A DNA stretch of 64,000 nt from Bryum argenteum (taxonomy: Eukaryota; Streptophyta; Bryopsida; Bryales; Bryaceae). The stretch is from positions 19,558,758 through 19,622,757 of the forward strand of contig CM073323.1 of the NCBI GenBank assembly GCA_037043015.1, given 5' to 3'. Positions 24,801 to 36,523 of this stretch are shown here, in pieces (the first letter of the stretch is position 1; the number at the start of each line of letters is the position of its first letter). Below the pieces are notes generated by a model, which did no database searches, was not told the origin of the DNA, and worked only from the letters and a program-made list of their open reading frames with translations. The position numbers and the translations under genes were made by a program.

Positions 24801-25140
24801 AGTGAGCACTCAGGCGGCGATCTGGACCTGTGCTCTAAAAGTGCAAGGAAATTAGCGCATACTCCGGAGAGAGGTGATGTCAGCAGTGTTGAATTAATTG
24901 ATAGGAGTGATCAGTTGTTCCCCGTCTGGTGACGGTCAACGAAGCCGCGCATTCTTACAACTCGCGTGCTCGTTACTAGATGAAGAGTTCGCACTACCAC
25001 TCTCTCTCAGTGGGCCAGATTGTGTGATTCTCTCATTCCTTGCCTTGTGAATGCATGATCATGCTCTCGCCCCTGATCGAGCTCATCCCTCCCGTAAGGA
25101 GCACGCCATCACTGGCGAAACCATCTTCCGTAATTTTCTC
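21805..25140. repeat. Segmental duplication, copy A
   Basis: The block from CCCTTGAGAATTTTAGGCTT to about CCGTAATTTT is repeated in the same order at 27983-31075. It includes downstream spacer, the whole Bet v 1-type gene and its upstream region (GTCAACGAAGCCGCGCATTC). Spacer similarity is good but broken by indels; the coding exons are nearly identical. 21.3-23.15 kb holds no other gene that I can support. Confidence 0.85.
23152..24441 (-). CDS. Tandem-domain Bet v 1/START-fold protein, copy A
   Basis: Three exons (24441-24264, 23932-23498, 23411-23152) with GT-AG borders join to a 290-residue protein. Domain 1 (~1-145) starts MAHTISHTEVLQCSAEDAW and has LPEYFAKSEILEG, GGPGTIRALHF and AKERLDKVDDATRTLTYTVL. 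Domain 2 (~150-290) repeats the pattern with ATHTETLDASPDAIW, ESCTFVEGNGEVGSIRLCK, VERLHLLDEANKKVGYTVIR and a C-terminal helix ending ALEGAAKA. The GxGxxGS/TIR-type loop and the E-R-L-D-D strand are Bet v 1-family marks; these proteins form a cavity that binds small hydrophobic ligands, and some are enzymes. Both domains carry a phase-1 intron at the same place (GP|AIP). No signal peptide is seen, so a cytosolic site is likely. The ligand is unknown. Confidence 0.88.
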
Positions 25141-25869
25141 TCAATCGCCATTATGTTGAAGAATGATATAATCAGATTTTGCACCGAATGCAACTTTTTA
25201 GCGTGAAAGCACGATTATTGATAGTGTTACAGTCTTACAGACCACTTACTTAGTGGTTGTGTCAATCCTAAATAATCCTCTCAAGTTAGTGTTAGAGGAT
25301 GGAAGCAAGTTTGTATATTAATTGGTAAATTTATTCGAAGTAGATTCTTCTCCGTTGTCTGGTTGTAGGATCAAAATTATTTGTCCCGTTTGGTTTTCAA
25401 CGAGGGCTCTCTACTCCAAAAAATAATGGAAAGGGTCAGATTTCTTATGTAGAAAGTAGGTAAATGTATATCGAGAATAGTCATCCTCGAAGATAAAAAA
25501 TACTTAGAGCCTCCTAAGGAGGAAGTTTGCATAGGTCACAGAGGTGTGTGTGGACTAGGGCAAGCAATACTATGGCGCAAGTAGCAGGGCCATCCTGAGA
25601 GGGTGCACGGTGGTATCACTTCAGGGTGAGTGAATCAGCTTGAGTAAGTAGTGTTCTACTTGTTGTGAGTACATTACTTTCAACATTGTTGTTGATGCCA
25701 ATTCCCAAAAAGAACATAACATTTTTTTAGGAGAGATTATTTGTCAAGCTCTGTTGGTTAGTTGGATTAATTGTTTTGATTTTGCAGGTAGATTTGTTAA
25801 ATGTGAAGATCGTATTTTTCATATCTGTAAGTTGGGTTACAGATAGCAAATACTTGGCGAGTCATGGGC
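25141..25869. other. Spacer with a dispersed repeat and the far end of a copia relic
   Basis: 25150-25275 resembles 7139-7285. From ~25275 a TGTTAGAGGATGG stretch resembles the LTR start beside the primer-binding site at 27.18 kb. No gene is supported. Confidence 0.4.
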
Positions 25870-27251
25870 TTAGTTTCCCTCCACCTTTGTTAGAGTTATT
25901 ATCACCAAAGCGTATTGTCTTGGGAGTATCCAAGTCGTGATATTCAAAAAATTGACGAGGCTATGGTGACATATTTTGGCCAGAGTCAAGGTACCACTCT
26001 TTAGGTGAGGCGACAAGATCCAAAGCAACAGAAAACAGGGTTGCCGAATCGATGGTTGCGGAAAAATTGGTATGTGATTTTTAATTTTTAGCTTGAGCGA
26101 GGTCCCGTTGCCATTTTCGGCATTCAAGGCATTTGTCCTTAGATATTTCACAATAGTGGCAGATGATAGAGGTAGTTGCATTTTGGGCTGATAGGAGAGG
26201 TCGGGATCAATAAAACAAATGAGCAGACCTGTTAGGATCGTTGGATTAAGCTTGAGTTTGTTGTTTATAAGGTAGTTTTTGGAACTTTCGTGTGATGTAA
26301 AATGTGCTAGTTTTTGAAGAAGCATGTTTTGGAAATGTTGATAGCATGTTGCTGTAAGATGTTAGAGAGTAAGGTCGAAAAGGTTAAATCAATGATATTG
26401 CCTTATGCAGTGATAAATGCACTACAAGTGTCTAGAAGGCCGCCCAAGATCAAGTTCACTTGCTGGGAATCAGAAAAGGTGCCTCCCGCAGTTGAAGCCT
26501 CCTGCAGTCGACATTGCCATGTTTCCAGGAATATGATGAGGTCATCATAACCAAAAATTTGGAGGTGGCATAGTTGTTTGTGTAACTTTACCTGGCTACC
26601 TTTCTTAAATTTTTCACGGAGTTGTTTGAGACAATCCAAACAACTTTAGATCTAGCCAGCGAGTGACGGGAGAGAAGTTGCTTTTCTTCGCAGTGGAGCA
26701 GAATGTCTGGACGTGCTTTGGAATCTTTTAGGTTTCACACTAATAAGCCGTCATGATTTGTGCTTGTTGGAACAACTCTAGTGCCATTCACAACACTCCA
26801 AATTTTGGAGCGGATAGGGAGCATCTCAAGCTTATTTGTCGAGTCGCATAGTCTGCAGCACTATGTGCATGAATGAAGTAAGTGCGACATGTTGCACTAG
26901 AGGTTGGAGCAGCCATAATGAATAATGTCACTGCAAACAAGAAGGTTAGGCTCACGGTTGTTGAATGAGCGACAGAGATCATCTCCTTGTAGAGTTGTAG
27001 GTGGAGGAGGTTCGTTTAGGTGCGGAGCTAATGTTAGAAGCAAATGGCTCGTCAGGGTGATTGTTATCTGCTTGGACCAGGTAGAATATTTCAGCAAAGG
27101 CGCAATTGGCAACGCGCATAGCTTCTTTGATGGCTTCCCGCTTCTCGTTCTTCACAATAAATTCATAGCTCTGATACCAAGTTAGAAGGAAAATGAGATG
27201 TTGAGATGAAAGTATGTTTGTATATTGATTGTATATGAAAGAAAGATACAA
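25870..27251 (-). mobile_element. Ty1/copia retrotransposon relic (PBS, gag and protease pieces)
   Basis: A perfect initiator-Met primer-binding site TGGTATCAGAGC reads leftward from 27179 to 27168. Below it, minus-strand pieces recall copia gag: the 26639 frame has RLQEASTAGGTFSDSQQVNL then ILGGLLDTCSAF. Near 25960, in a shifted frame, EYHDLDTPKTIRFGDNN recalls the copia protease region. No RT, RNase H or integrase is present, so much of the element is deleted. Sequence to the right of the PBS (TTAGAAGG...TTTGTATATTGATTG) and at 25.28 kb (TTAGAGG...TTTGTATATTAATTG) may be LTR remnants. Confidence 0.6.
27168..27179 (-). other. Primer-binding site for initiator Met tRNA
   Basis: TGGTATCAGAGC on the minus strand matches the 3' end of plant initiator tRNA-Met. 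It marks the 5' LTR boundary of the copia relic at about 27181. Confidence 0.75.
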
Positions 27252-27982
27252 GAGTTTATATAGTTGGGAACAATTGTGACTGTTCGTATGATCAACACAT
27301 ACAACTCTACATGTGACACGTGCTAAGCTAAGTTGTGTAATCTAATTGTTTAATAAAGGGTGCAATTGTCAAAAAGCTAAACATCTTTGTACTTGGTGAT
27401 ATCTAGTTTTTGTTGCGAATCTTGCGATACGTTTTTTAGTAGCATTTTCACTTCAAAGTGAAAAAAATGAAATTTGGTGATGATCTAAGTTGAGTACTAA
27501 TACATTATCATCTTGCAATCTAAAAGGTCGCATGATTCAAATTTTGATACAAGTCACCTACATTCAGTTTATTATAGATTTCTATAATTGATGTCTAACA
27601 AACTTACCTTCACTTCTATATATGATACATTTTATTTATTTTTTGGCCAAATATAGGTTGTAAAGTCTAGGAGTAAAGGATAGATGGTTGGACATCTCCA
27701 TTTTTGTACACCATGAACACTTGACTACCTTCACTTTGGGAATCACTTTGAGGAGGTCCTTCCCTATTCTATTTAGGTAGAGCACTAGAGCTGTCTAAGA
27801 GAGACCAAATAAGTCATTATGCTAGGACTTTGGAGATACCCATACATGTATCACAACCTCCTAATACAACACAAAGTACTACAATCTCACAGAAATTTCA
27901 TAAAATTTACTTGCACTTAAATCTATTACTAAATTTGTGCAATGATGGGCTCAATAAATATAAAGAAACATACATATACATC
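27252..27982. other. Intergenic, no gene supported
   Basis: AT-rich sequence that probably includes the 5' LTR of the copia relic. Its outer end could not be fixed. Confidence 0.4.
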
Positions 27983-30900
27983 CCTTGAGAATCTTTAGGC
28001 TTTCTATTATCTTCATATGTTCCTCCATTACTATATAATGCAAATCACAAGTTTTACGCATTTACAAATATTGGAACTCTAGGGTAAAAGCATCTATATG
28101 CGGACAACCCTCATTATCCGGACAACCTCTTCCCTACTTTTCTCACTTGTTTCTTAGATTAGCTCCCCTTGCATACCCTACCCATGTACCCCATGCATAC
28201 ATATTTGAAGTATTCCCTTATAGGTAACTACATTGCTAATTACTTAAAAATAGTAAATCACATGTATCATCACTCCAAGTATGGTGAATGGCTTTAGTGT
28301 CGGATAATAGGTGTTCTTACCCTAGTCCAATTAAACTTAAAATACCCAGATATTATGTGTATTATTGCATTTATTGAATATCATTGCACTATAATTCAAT
28401 ATCTTGGCATCTGTCCACCTAGTTTGTGCTCCAATCATTGCACATGTACTTCTATGTAAAAATTTGCTTTCAAGAACAACACATGGACCTTGATCAGAGG
28501 GGCCGTGCCCGAGATAATAATATTGCTCGCAAACCAAAACAAACTACCTGCCTCAAATAGGGCAATGCCTAGAAGTTCAACTACCAGAAATAATACAAAT
28601 GGTACCGCCCGAAACTGTGATAACGCTCCTGAATTGGCGGAGACGATGCTTACCGGTGCTCCAGGAATAACACAATCAAGCTCAAAACGGCAATTACACC
28701 AAAAAAATTGGATTGATTCCTTGATATTCTTCGGTGTCAGGAAGTCTGCCAGAGATCGTCAAAGAAACATAGAAAAAACTCACTCACATTTCAAGCTGCA
28801 CAAAACATTTCTTAATCCGGAGCGATCGATACACAATTCACTAGCTTTCTTATAAAAAAAGCAGGGTCACCAATTTAATATGCACACACCTCGTACCTTC
28901 TACTGTACTAACTCAGCCAATTCGCGCACAATGACTACAACATACGTATCACAAAACTTTCGATCGTTCTATCACGTACTCATTCCCTTGATGGCACGAT
29001 ATCAGTACTGCACTGCTTATTTCAAGCCAAGCCATTCACAAGTAATTGGGGATTTATGCCTTGGCAGCACCTTCCAGGGCCTTCCACACTGCTACGATGA
29101 ACTTGCTCTCCATGGCCATGCCCTCCGACACTGGCACGTAAGTGGCAGTCCACGTAGCCTTCGTCGTTCCCGCTGTCGCTCCCGGAGCGAACTCCATCAC
29201 GGCCTGGACGTGCTTGAATCTGGGATCACCCCTGATCACTGTGTACCCCACCTTCTTGTTCGCCTCGTCCAGCAAGTGCAGTCGCTCCACCAGCTCTCCA
29301 CCATCGGGAATAGCTGCACAACGCAACCGTAATGTGAGTAACAAATGCTACGAATGTGCCAGAGAACGAAGGTAAGCATGCATTCGAGCTTCGCTTACCA
29401 GGGCCCATTTTGCACAACCGGATGCTGCCAACTTCGCCATTGCCCTCCACGAACGTGCACGACTCGAAGATCTGGGGCAGGGCTTTGGGCAGGATGCTGT
29501 TCTCCTGCTTCACGGCGCTCCAGATGGCGTCGGGGCTGGCGTCCAGTGTCTCCGTGTGTGTGGCGGTCTTCTTCGCAAGGATGGCTCTCTCGAACGTCTT
29601 GAACATCAGGGTGCTGATGTTCTTGATGTGCTCCGGAGCTGGAGCATCGCCCACAGGGTCGTACTTGCCCGTCCAGGTTGCCTCCGTCTCTTTCTCACCC
29701 TTGGCCACGAACTGCACCTTGCCAGTGAAGTTGGTGTAGCGCGGATCGCCCTGCAGCACCGTGTACGTGAGTGTCTTGGTGGCGTCGTCGACCTTGTCCA
29801 AACGCTCCTTGGCAGCTCCGGCATGCGGAATCGCTGGACATGAACACATTCTCGTCACATATTTGAGCTCCGAGCAGGATTTCAGCACTGACATGCTCGA
29901 TTATTCCTCTGGTGACACAATTGAGCTAGAATACTCACAGAGCGTAATCAAGCGGTTCAGAGTAAAACGGTGCCTAAATAATCAGAGAGAGAGAGAGAGA
30001 TGTAGTAAATTTTTAAAGAGAATGTCCGCAGATCGTGTCCAACCCATTGATCCTGATCAAAATTGCGCAGTAGAACTGATCATACCAGGTCCAAAGTGCA
30101 AAGCACGGATGGTTCCGGGACCGCCATTGCCCTCGAGAATCTCAGCCTTAGCGAAATACTCCGGCAACAGATCGGGCAGAACCTTGTCGGAATGCTTGCA
30201 GCACTCCCACGCATCTTCGGCTGAGCAGTGGAGCACCTCGGTGTGAGAAATCGTGTGCGCCATCTCTTCCAAATGCAAACCACTGATCGATCAAGAAGTT
30301 GAAACGTACAATTGGTGGAAATGAGGATCGTACAATTGAGCAGACGAGGATCGGAGGGAGATTGATGCTGAGAGAGTGAGCTCGGCTGGATATTTGTAAG
30401 GCTCCACGCCAGTCAAAGTCTCGCCATGGTGGGGAGCAGTTCCCCAATCAGTGGCCCATACCGCCAACCATCGATACATGTACTTCTGGATGGATGGAAC
30501 ATACTGATCGAATCCTGGATTATCCCACTCACTACTATTCCTTCGTCACTGAACACTATTCAACTAGATCATATATCAAGCCTTCGATCAGAAACCTAAA
30601 TTAAGCTACCATTCTATCTCAAATTGGTTCAACAGAAGAAAAATACCACATGTGTTCATCTCAGACTTCGTCGAAACAGGTAATTGTTAGCGGATGAGTC
30701 TAAGCAGTAGGTGTGCGCAGGCGGCGATCTGGACCGGGTCTCTGAAAGTGCAAAATTGACAAGGAAATGAGCGCAAACTACGGAGAGAGGCGATGTCAAT
30801 GGTGTTGAATAAATTGTTAGGAGTGATCAGTTTTTCCCCGTCTTTTGGTCAACGAGGCCGCGCATTCATACAACTCGCGTGCTCATGACGAGATTGAGAT

Positions 30901-31075
30901 TTTGCAGCGACTTGTTGGTGGGTCACTACAGTGCGCTACTCACTGGGCCAGATTGTGTGTCTTTCTCTTTCCTTGCCCATGAGCAGTTGCATGATCATGC
31001 TCTCACCCAGCCCTGAGCTCATCCCTACTTCCAAAAGGGGCTCTCTATCACTGTCCTCCGTAGTTTTTTATAGTT
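27983..31075. repeat. Segmental duplication, copy B
   Basis: Partner of 21805-25140, in the same orientation. It ends just before the inverted-repeat element at 31096. A short (AG)n microsatellite at 29983-30000 lies in intron 1 of its gene and is absent from copy A. Confidence 0.85.
29054..30263 (-). CDS. Tandem-domain Bet v 1/START-fold protein, copy B
   Basis: Exons 30263-30086, 29833-29399 and 29313-29054 have exactly the same lengths (178, 435 and 260 nt) and intron phases as copy A, and give 290 residues. The protein differs by a few conservative changes, such as LHCSAEDAWECC for LQCSAEDAWGCC and AKAEILEGNGG for AKSEILEGSGG. All cavity and loop motifs are kept, so both copies look functional. 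Introns are similar but shorter. As in copy A, the third-exon splice sites are TGCAG|CTATTCC. Expression from its own promoter is likely, since the upstream region is duplicated too. Confidence 0.88.
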
Positions 31076-31091
31076 GTAGGTATGAATCATG

Positions 31092-31358
31092 TTAACCCCT
31101 AAAGATCCTTGATACAAAATTGTCTAAATCATCAAAAAGAACCTTCTTCTACTTCAGGCCCAAAGAAACTCAATCTAAGCATTAATTAGAAGATCCAACC
31201 GTAGGATCTTGAAGCTAACTTGACCCTTTACTCTAATAATAAATTTGAACCGTTAATTTTTCTCCAATTTTGAGATTATAATGGTCAAAGTTGGCTGAAA
31301 ATTTTCCCTGCGTAAATCCCAAAAAGCCATTTCGGCTTTCTTGGATCTTTAGGGGTTA
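31092..31358. mobile_element. piggyBac-like MITE (TTAA target, CCCCTAAAGATCC ends)
   Basis: A perfect 13-bp inverted repeat, CCCCTAAAGATCC (31096-31108) and GGATCTTTAGGGG (31342-31354), is flanked on both sides by TTAA. TTAA targets and CCC-starting ends are the marks of piggyBac elements. The 259-bp interior is non-coding. Confidence 0.7.
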
Positions 31359-32588
31359 ACTTCTAAACCCTAGTCTTTGCGGCATGTGGTGAACAGTGAA
31401 TTGCAATCTTTCATAAGTTCTCTTCTTCTTTTTCCCCATTATTCATACTTCATTGTTCATACTTCATTGAGGCCATAAAATATACAAGTCAATGAGTAGA
31501 AATGGACAAAGGGGTGTTAGGTAATCTTGAAGTATTTAAAAATAGAATAGTTTAAGTTTAAGGTAAAGGACACCTACTAGGGCATTGTTGGTTTTAAGGA
31601 GCCTTGCTCGTGAGGGGAGGGCTTTTTGCCATTGTAAAGCATAGGGCCACAATATCTTGCCTATGGGTGATGGTCTGGTTGGGGTACCCAAAAAGGTTGT
31701 CCCATGAACAATTGCACTCTATGCTGGTGTGACAAACATATCCATTTTTAAACTGTAATACAATAAGACTACATTAGATGTGGTTTTAGTTGTCTATACT
31801 TATAATGTATCAAGAAAAAAAATTAAAAATTAAAAAAAATATTTTGAAGTAATTTTATTTGATTTTTTAGTTGAAAAAGTAAGTCATGTCCCAATAACCT
31901 AAAATCCATAGAATCAAGCAAATGGAATATCAACCATTTTTATTTTAATACAATTTTTGAATATGACCTACATCTTCTTGTATAGAATACAAAATAATTT
32001 ATTTAATAATAAAAAAATTAATTCATTGTGCACTATAATGCCTGCAAATCCCCAAATTCAACACTTTTTCCCTCATCTATGAATGGATCCAAAAAAAATA
32101 AAAAATCTAAAAAAAAATCTATAGGCATATATACTTTGATTTCAGTGAGGTGCATGATATTTTATTTTCTATTTTAGGGTCTTTTTACTTGATTAAAATG
32201 ACTAAATTAGACAAACTTTGGAGGTTTTCAATAAAAATAACCTAATTAGTGTGTCCAAAAAGTGATACCCCAAGCTTACCATTGCCCCTATGCCCATTTG
32301 AATGGGCTAACTTCTAGATTTTATTGGAGCTCCCTGTTCACATGGGCCATACTATGCCTACCCAATCAGATTACAATTGCTCGGTTAGATTATGGCATGA
32401 TGAACTTTAAACCTTTGTCTTGTGCTTTAGGAAGACTTTAGAGAGCTTACTTTCACCTCTGAAGATTCTCAAAACTCAAGTGGGTTTTTGCAATATTGGC
32501 AATTTTGCATCAACTTTGAGTGTTACTACTTCATTTATGGTATATATTTAATGGTTGAAATTTAGCACGAGAGTTGCAGTAGTAGTTA

Positions 32589-32739
32589 AACACGTAATTC
32601 ATTATAATGGTTTTATTCATTGATTTTGAGAAATGTGGGTTTAGGTGGAGTCGAGCTAAATGTACCCACACAGTACATTTGGCTCAATTCAAGCACAATT
32701 TGATAATCTGAATATTCCCATTATAACGAATTACGTGTT
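32589..32739. mobile_element. Small inverted-repeat element, copy 1
   Basis: A ~22-bp inverted repeat (AACACGTAATTCATTATAAT at the left, with its complement ending at 32739) encloses ~107 bp. That interior includes TTGATTTTGAGAAATG and GTCGAGCTAAATGTACCCA. A second copy lies at 41460-41633. Confidence 0.7.
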
Positions 32740-33378
32740 GTTAGCTTGAAGATCTTATCGTTCCGAGCTTGAAGATCCTATACTTTGGTTTGCAGTAAAA
32801 TTATACAAATTTCATCCATACCTTTGTTCGTACAAGAGGGTGGGAATGGTAGATTTTGGTTTTTGAATACTAGGATTTTTAAGAGTGAATGACCTCATGT
32901 ACATATGATAGTGTTTCCACATATGACAATATGTATAGCACAGAGACCAAAATTGAGCGATGACTTTTGCAACCTGGCGTGTTCATTTCCACTACATATG
33001 TAAATGAATTATGTCATTAGTTGTTAACATTTGATGTGCATGTAGTTCCTAGATTCCTCTCAACCACACCTATGATGCATTTAAACTATTGGATACATGT
33101 AACGTAAGTATTGTTTGAACAAAACTTGGGTTGGATGACATATTGGTATACAACTTTACCCCGTTTGAAATATAAATTACTATGACTACTATGTGCCATA
33201 GGATGGACACAAAAATAAGGAATGGTATATAATTTCAAAGATGTAGTGAAATATCTATGTCTTGTATGCTGCATCATTATATTCCTTACTTTAAATTGTT
33301 GTTCTTATTTTTTATTTGATCTTTTGAAACTCTTTAACTCTTTAGAATTTTTTCTACATTCTAATTCTTTTTGAGACA

Positions 33379-33741
33379 TTAACCCTTAGACGCCCAAGCA
33401 AGCCAGAGGGGCTTGATTCCAACAGAATCTTCCCTGTAGCTCTCACTGGACTCAGCTTTTCACTTATATTTTGATGTCAAACTGGTCACCTTCTTCTAAT
33501 GCATTGAAAAAGTGAGATTCGACAATTCAAATCACAATTTGTATGAGTGATTTTGTGCTTTGAAAGGTAGGTAGATTGGGGTGGTACATAACCTTGTAGG
33601 AGGTTGCAAGCTCATCATTGATTGGTTCATTCACAATGCCCAAGTTCAAAAAGTGCACTATTCATGATGCCCAAGTCCAAAAGATGTTGTGATCCAATTT
33701 TGGGCTGCCCATTTCAGACCCCAAGGGCGTTTAAGGGTTAA
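33379..33741. mobile_element. piggyBac-like MITE (TTAA target, CCCTTAGACGCCC ends)
   Basis: CCCTTAGACGCCC (33383-33395) and GGGCGTTTAAGGG (33725-33737) are inverted repeats matching at 12 of 13 positions, each bordered by TTAA. The 355-bp interior is non-coding and differs from that of the element at 31.1 kb. Confidence 0.65.
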
Positions 33742-34555
33742 AGAGTTTTAACAAAAAAAACACATATCGTAGGCTTCATTTATTAGAACAACTCAATCAA
33801 CATAGAAAGTTTTTTTTTATTCTTTTTTCTAATAAGTTTGCATAGTATTAAAGAAATATTCGAGATCATGATATGAATAGCCACCTAAATATTTTGTTTC
33901 AAGAATATTATTGTAAGCTTTTGAATGGCACAACTCGACTTGAATCCGGCTCTTCTTTGGTACAAGTATGCTCATCACCGCAAAGAGAGTTTTCCATACT
34001 TGAATAAGGAACGACTCAAATACATATAATTTCTTTACATATCTACAACAATTTTTAAATATTCAAAATTTCAAGCAACTATAAGTCCAAAAAATGTTAA
34101 GTACATAGATCTAACAGAGCTCAAGATTAAAATACATATCCTACTCCCAATACTAAGTTCTTAGATAGGTTTGATAAACATTGGCTACCTACCAATGTCT
34201 TGATAGCTGGAGTAGAGCTCTCCTTGGAGTGGCATCTCTCTCAGCCTCTCCTAGAACATTTCTCCTAACTACACTAAAATTTACATTCAATATTTTCCGC
34301 ACTAAATGACATATAACCTCTATACCTTTTTACTTTCTAATAAGAATATTGACTAACTATGCTTCCAAATTTACCCCCCTTTGAGTACTATAGGTAACTA
34401 TGTGCTTAGTAAGAAAAAAAATTAGAAGCAAAAAGTTTTAATAAATCCTAAACATATACTGTGGCTACACTAAACATAATTTTGAGTATACCTAAGTTGG
34501 TTCCTCTCATACCTCTCCCTTGCCTCCACCATTCATCACACCCAGATATGACAAT

Positions 34556-34905
34556 ATGGTGAAACCACCAATTGTCGTGCACTTAAGGAAAATTGAGGGA
34601 ATCTATATACTTGGAGTGAGAAATGAGTGGGTTACTATTTTTCAGGGATAGGGAATAGGAAAAGAGGAGCTAACCCTATTTATGTGCTTTTTTAAAGCAC
34701 ACACATATTTAGATACAAATTTTAGAAGGAGAAACCTAAAGGCGGGCACCCTAAATATGTACGCATGAGGTACATACAACCTAAATATGTACGCATGAGG
34801 TACATGCAAGGGAGGTGAGATCTTTATAAAGGCAAGAATCTTGGGTGCCCGCCTTAGGTAGGTGCCCGCCTTAGGTAGGTGCCCGCCTTTAGGTGGTTTC
34901 ACCAT
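34556..34905. mobile_element. 350-bp MITE with 14-bp TIRs and 5-bp TSD ACAAT
   Basis: ATGGTGAAACCACC (34556-34569) is perfectly inverted at 34892-34905, and ACAAT flanks both ends (34551-34555 and 34906-34910). Inside are a two-copy repeat of CCTAAATATGTACGCATGAG and three copies of AGGTGCCCGCCTT. AAGGCGGGCACCC near 34740 is the complement of that last motif. No transposase is encoded; the superfamily is not clear from these ends. Confidence 0.75.
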
Positions 34906-35165
34906 ACAATAGTTGTTCAGACTTATTTTTTCAATTGATGCAAGAGGGTCAGATGTATTTTCTCAATTGATGCTGGAGGTTCAGATGTGTTTTTCTAATC
35001 GATAATATATTGATTGATTCATAAAATGAAGTAAAGAATAAATTGGAAGATTCTAGTACTACGGTAACCCTCACTACAGCATTATTTGTTTATGTTTTTC
35101 GAATCAATGCTGGCCCTGCAAGTTTGTGGGTACCCTCACCCAAAGTCCAATATCTAAAGCGCATT

Positions 35166-35171
35166 CACGTG
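35166..35171. promoter_or_regulatory. G-box/ABRE-type CACGTG upstream of ELIP-1
   Basis: CACGTGTC lies about 360 bp upstream of the ELIP-1 start codon. G-boxes bind bZIP and bHLH factors in light- and ABA-responsive plant promoters. I did not find the same hexamer in the aligned upstream stretches of copies 2 and 3. A functional role is inferred. Confidence 0.4.
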
Positions 35172-35527
35172 TCGGATGAAGAAAGGGATGGATGAATATG
35201 CGGCACCACCACAGTGGCCAGCATGCGCTCCCCTCACCTTTCCTCACCCCCCACGGCGCTCGACCATCGGACGGCGGCCATGGCACTACCTGTTACACCC
35301 GCTGCCCTTCCACTTGTCGTCCTCGCTCCTCCTTGCTCGCCACCTCAACTTCGCCTTTTCTCTCCTCCCCTTCCCATATGTTCACAGGCCTCCCTGCTCC
35401 TCCCTCCAATTCACATTGTACATTCTATCCCTTACGCATTTCCTCACAAACGATTCTTTTTCCAGCAATCTAGCAATCTCTTTCCAGCACAGTGGTGTTT
35501 TTGATCTGTAGCATTTGATTCAGCGAG

Positions 35528-36523
35528 ATGGCGACCTCTAGCATGTTGAGCAGGAGCTGCGTCCAGACCGTGGCTGGGCTTCCATCAATGGGAGCTTCCA
35601 AGACTCGATCCACCACTGCTAGCCCCTTTTTGGCGACGAGGCACTTGCAGATGGAGCGTCGCAGCTTGGTGGTGCGCGCGAAGCAGGACCAGACTCCTCT
35701 CGTAAGTTGATCATCCCCTGCATTGACCCTGCATGTTGCCGAAATCGAAATGCGTCAGTTTTCAATCAACAGAAATGTTATACTTTATAGAGTGCAGTAA
35801 TCGATGCCCGGAACTCCTCTGGAGTAGAGCAATGAATTTTGTGAACTTCACAGCAGTATGCGTACGTGGCTGAGTATGAGGGTTTCGTTGAGCTGATCGA
35901 TAGAGGTCCAAAGTACAGGACAGGTGACTTACATGTATGATCTGCAATGGCTGTAGCATCTGATAGATGAAACAGGAAATTGTTAAGTCTTGGTTGAGTG
36001 TGAATATGGGATTCTGATGGTGGAGTATATTATGCAGCCAGATACGAAGGTAGACCCAGAGAAGAAGGACGACCCGCTCCGCGTCTTCGAGGGCTCGCCA
36101 GTGGAGAAGTACTTCCGCCCAGAGGAAGAGAGGCGTCCCGAGGACGGCAACACCAGCACCAAGAGCCTGATGAAGTTCGACGGGCCAGCACCAGAGACGA
36201 TCAACAGTCGGCTGGCGATGTTGGGAATCACGTGGGCGTTCATTGCAGAGATCATCACGGGACAGAGCGTGTGGGAGCAGGTGACGGAGGGGCGGGGACT
36301 GGTGTGGTTCTTGTTTGTGTCGCCCATCATCATCGCAGCGACGCTGATTCCCATGTACAACAAGGAGTCGCCAGACAGCCGCGCTAACGGGCCATTCAAC
36401 GCCCAGAATGAGCGATGGAACGGGCGCGCTGCCATGATCGGTCTGGTTGCTCTGCTCATCACCGAGAACATCTACCTGAAGGGCCCCCTGTTGGGCTTCA
36501 TTCACAGCTCGCTGAACATGTAA
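35528..36523 (+). CDS. ELIP: Early light-induced protein, tandem copy 1
   Basis: Exon 1 (35528-35701) and exon 2 (36038-36523) join in phase 0 (GTAAGT donor, ATGCAG acceptor) to 219 residues. Residues 1 to ~50 are Ser/Arg-rich and end RRSLVVRA, a chloroplast transit peptide. The mature protein has an acidic Pro-rich linker and three membrane helices: ~111-131, starting ETINSRLAMLG; ~146-165, WFLFVSPIIIAATLIP; and ~183-203, starting ERWNGRAAMIG. The E..N.R.AMLG motifs on helices 1 and 3 bind chlorophyll in the LHC superfamily. ELIPs sit in thylakoids and protect against excess light, often during desiccation or cold. The 336-bp intron differs from those of copies 2 and 3. Confidence 0.93.

Larger units (their letters stand above)
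31362..34550. other. AT-rich gene-free region
   Basis: No supported gene. It holds the inverted-repeat elements listed separately, and A- and T-rich runs around 31.8-32.1 kb. Confidence 0.6.
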
